From assembly GCF_901000735.1 (NCBI RefSeq), contig NC_081547.1, positions 24,916,046-24,980,045 on the forward strand: a DNA stretch of 64,000 bases, in the 5' to 3' direction. The first letter of the stretch is position 1; every line of letters begins with the position of its first letter. Below, piece by piece: positions 60,689 to 64,000 of this stretch. Position numbers and translations under genes: made by a program. Below the pieces are notes generated by a model that saw only the letters and a program-made list of their open reading frames with translations, had not been told where the DNA came from and did no database searches. The DNA is from Corylus avellana. Taxonomy: Eukaryota > Streptophyta > Magnoliopsida > Fagales > Betulaceae.

Positions 60689-63600
60689 TTATACAACATA
60701 ACGGTAAGTGACATATCGGCCTGCAGTCTCGCTTGGCCGGATTATCTTCACGACTTGTCCACGCTTCAGCCCATAATATCTCGCGACTGGATCAGTCACT
60801 TGAATACGAGGCAGCTGAACTCAGTTTACTCACAATACAGACAGAAAATGTCAGAATCTGATGGGATTTGCAACAGAAATGCAAAACAAGATATGCATTG
60901 TGAAGACTGACATCTCAACACGAGATCTAATAGCAAAAAATACATTATCTGAATTATTAACTAACACTGATATACCAGTTGAAAAAAATTGAAATGAACA
61001 ATGAGTCAATGACTATGCCTTCATCAGAGAATAATATTTCAATCATTTGAAAGTCTCAAGTGTGATAACTAATTTCCTCTTAAATGATAACACCTGTCTT
61101 TACAACAAATACTTTAATTATTGAACTTTCAGACAGCTACTTGAAAAGTAAGAGAGTCATTTGTAATTTCCCTTTAGTTATTGATACCACTATTTTCGTA
61201 CAATTAGAATAATGTCAAGATAAATTATGTACCGAAAATGTTTATCAAACGTGACCACGGCATGAGAGTTTCCTTAGTGATTTATCTTTAGCAGAAACTT
61301 GAATACATGTCTATATCCTATATTAAAGCCACATGCTGATCGTAACAAAGAAATTCCCAACTGAAAATACTAACATTTTCTCACAGAATTCAGCAACGTA
61401 GGCTTGCATGTATTAACAGATTTGAGCTAATTTTTTCAGTAACAGAATCCATGCGTAACCTTTATGCAAAGGCCAAAAAGCATCTGTATCATAAATATGC
61501 CTCAAACCCAAAGGTCCATCATATTACAACTAGTTTATAACTTAGTTTGACAAGTTATGTCTACTTCTTAGAGTGGACTTAGGAAAATTTATAGATTTGG
61601 GGCATTGAGATAGATTATATCAGCGGCACCATGCATAACGCACACTGCAAACAACCAAAGGGAATCTGACTTGGTAGGACCTAACATGCCCAGAGAACCA
61701 AACATACATTCAACATCACTAACCTAATCACTAGGGAAAATTTTGGCTAGTTCTGCTCATTAGCTCTATTATTACCCTTGGCTTCTAAAGCTTTACTGTA
61801 TTTCAAACTAATATGGTTGCAGACTAACCAATCTCTAGCACAGAGTTGACTCTCAATGATTGATTTTGCGTAACAGTAATCATTACGATCAAACAAGATT
61901 GCATAGAGTGGACACATAAATAATATTTTTCATGGCATGTTGTAAGCAGGTCATGGCCTGTGTTGCATAGTGCAAGCCTCTGGTCTAAGCAACTAATCTT
62001 TTAGATGCTGACAAATATTACTCCCCGTATTTTCCAAATTTTTACAATTTATAAATGCAATTTTCACATCCACTGACCTGAGTTTCTTTCACGGTGTACC
62101 TTTCCAGCAAAGTTTTCTTCTCCTCAATTGTAAGTACCTGATGCTCAGGGACAAGAACATGCTCTTTAATGTTTATCAACAATTCTGCCTCCTGTATAAA
62201 TGGTGCTATTAGTGAAAAATCTAAAAGGAAAAAAAAATTACTATCTTCCAATAAGTTCAGGAAATAATGCATGCTAATAACTGAAGATGTGATAAATGTC
62301 ACTGAATAATAACGTAAGATCAATATCAAAATCAGAGAAAATATTGACACCAAGCTGCAGTTGAATGTGTCACAGATATCAAGCAAATCCTATCGAGTAA
62401 AAACTCACAGACAGAAAAGCAATGGTTCATATGTCATAAAATGAACCATTTACTTTGTCACATTTAGAATAGAACCAGCAGTTCAAATTAATGATGATGA
62501 TAAATCTGTTTAAAACAAAAGAAAATATAACAACAAAGACAATTTCTTCCACACATCATTTGATCAAATTTCTTCAACCATCAAGGTCACTGAATGAATA
62601 AACATTCAAGTGTAATTTCTATGGTAAAAGTATATTATTCAGATGAACCTAGACATCCAATCTAACCATTATTAATTTTTGATCAATCAAATTAGTACGA
62701 TCGTCATGTTCACTTAAATAGATATACCATTAGAACCTCAAAGGTCCTCGGGAGATGTGCAAATTAAGTAGGCCATCACAATGCCCTGATGTCTGTGATA
62801 CTGAGAATCCTTGGGTAAAAAAAATGCTAGACAAAAAATCAACAGCCACAATTTTGTTCTTCAACATCACCAAAGCACTCAGTTTCACCTGGAAAACCTC
62901 CAATTGGAATTTTGTAGAAATCTCATTTATGGAGCTCCGAGCAAAAGGAGTTAAATTATGCTGAACGACCAAGATTGCTCTGAAAACATTCTCTGACTTC
63001 ATTCGTTGGGAGTAAGTCTTCATTGTCTTAACACCAACCTTTGGTTCCTCAGGAAAGAAAACATAGATCTAACATACAAGAGACAACCAATAAGAAGACA
63101 AACAAAGGCATGGAGAGAAGAATACATGGGCGGTATGTTTCATACTGTCCAAGCATATATATGTCAAGAAACTATGCACAGAGAACAATTGTGTCATACA
63201 AATTGATCTAGCTCTACTTTCCCTAATCCCAGAAGAACTATGGCAACAGTTAAATCACTGACAATAAAAATGTGAACGCCTTTATGATGAAAAAGAAACG
63301 GCAAGTATGGGGAAATTTTGCACAAGGAAAATTTTAAACTATACTGCAAGCAAGAAAAATTTGTGCACATGCAAGCCAATATCTTTATATTAAGGAGCCA
63401 CTCTCCTTAGAGTTTCATATCTTTATTACGGATATAATCTTATCCTTAGGCACTGATATAAATAATAATGGACCTAAATATCAACCTGCTAGACCAAACT
63501 AATAAACAAGAGCAATCAGAAATCTACAAATTCAACCAAGAAAAGACCATTAGAGTCACAATTCTTCCAAATATCACATCATCCACACCATGAAAAATTT

Positions 63601-64000
63601 TCATTTCACTTTATGCATGGGAAACGGGGAAACCACTTGAGCTTCCAGGTCATCAACGGGTTTTTAACTTGCCTACATCATAAAATATACAGACACACGG
63701 CACTACAGTTTCCTATAATTCCCCTTCAACCCATTAGTGTAAAATCCCTATGTGATCAACTATCAACCCCACATTAAACTCCACGTACCCAATAATCAAG
63801 GGGTGAAAAGAAGCAGAGCCTCTCAGTCACATTTTACTTCAAGAAAAGCAATATAATGCTACTGCTACTAAAACAAAAAAGACTCAACTACATTAATAAG
63901 AATCACAAAAGCACGAAAAATGTAGACAAATAGAATTGAATAAATACCTGATCAGAGCTATCGTTTCGCTTGGCTTTATTGATAACAAGGTCTTCCCTTT
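60689..64000 (-). CDS. NRPB5: RNA polymerase subunit RPB5 (RPABC1), 3' part
   Basis: RPB5 is shared by nuclear RNA polymerases I, II and III and sits in the lower jaw by the downstream DNA. Coding exons in the window: 63948-64000 (continues past the right edge), 62889-63068, 62078-62191, 60689-60814 (stop at 60689-60691). They encode about 157 C-terminal residues: [68 protein letters not shown], then [20 protein letters not shown] and the terminal [12 protein letters not shown]. The C-terminal domain is near identical to Arabidopsis NRPB5 (AT3G22320), and the KRND sequence fits NRPB5 better than the Pol V form NRPE5. The first about 48 residues lie outside. Phases of all visible exons join cleanly. 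Confidence 0.95.

Overview
The window looks like nuclear DNA from a eudicot plant, probably a woody rosid. The evidence is AT-rich spacers, GT-AG introns of plant style, plant-specific protein families (armadillo-repeat kinesin, LITTLE ZIPPER, plastid-type dihydrodipicolinate synthase) and many LINE, SINE, MITE and hAT remnants. The species cannot be fixed from sequence alone. There is no CRISPR array, operon, tRNA or rRNA gene. Gene models were built by hand from homology, open frames and splice sites; all six complete models join in frame without a stop.

Layout. 1-3446: spacer with a possible orphan first exon and a miniature LTR element. 3447-14363 (-): armadillo-repeat kinesin, 19 coding exons, 910 aa. 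14364-21110: transposon-rich spacer. 21111-23013 (+): DHDPS, first committed step of lysine synthesis, 357 aa. 23014-26805: MITEs, including one copy nested in another, plus a LINE RNase H relic. 26806-27234 (-): LITTLE ZIPPER microprotein, 107 aa. 27238-36692: long spacer with a hAT element bounded by an 8-bp duplication, foldback elements and a captured gene fragment. 36693-45466 (-): FHA/coiled-coil protein, 13 exons, 935 aa. 46475-50193 (-): small cyclophilin, 160 aa. 50194-53019: spacer. 53020-59411 (-): Vms1/ANKZF1-type peptidyl-tRNA hydrolase, 688 aa. 60689 to the right edge (-): RNA polymerase subunit RPB5, 3' part only.

The genes do not form one pathway. The order is informative: kinesin, cyclophilin and Vms1 homologues are neighbours on Arabidopsis chromosome 1, while DHDPS, ZPR and the FHA gene are neighbours on chromosome 2. 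Here the second trio sits inside the first, so the window may keep an ancestral order that Arabidopsis split.

I found no clearly new biological system. The best leads are an in-frame retainable intron in the ZPR gene that would add a hydrophobic segment, a LINE copy with an overlapping 5' inversion and intact target-site duplications, ultra-short LINE/SINE insertions sharing one 3' tail, and a MITE inserted into an opposite-facing copy of itself.
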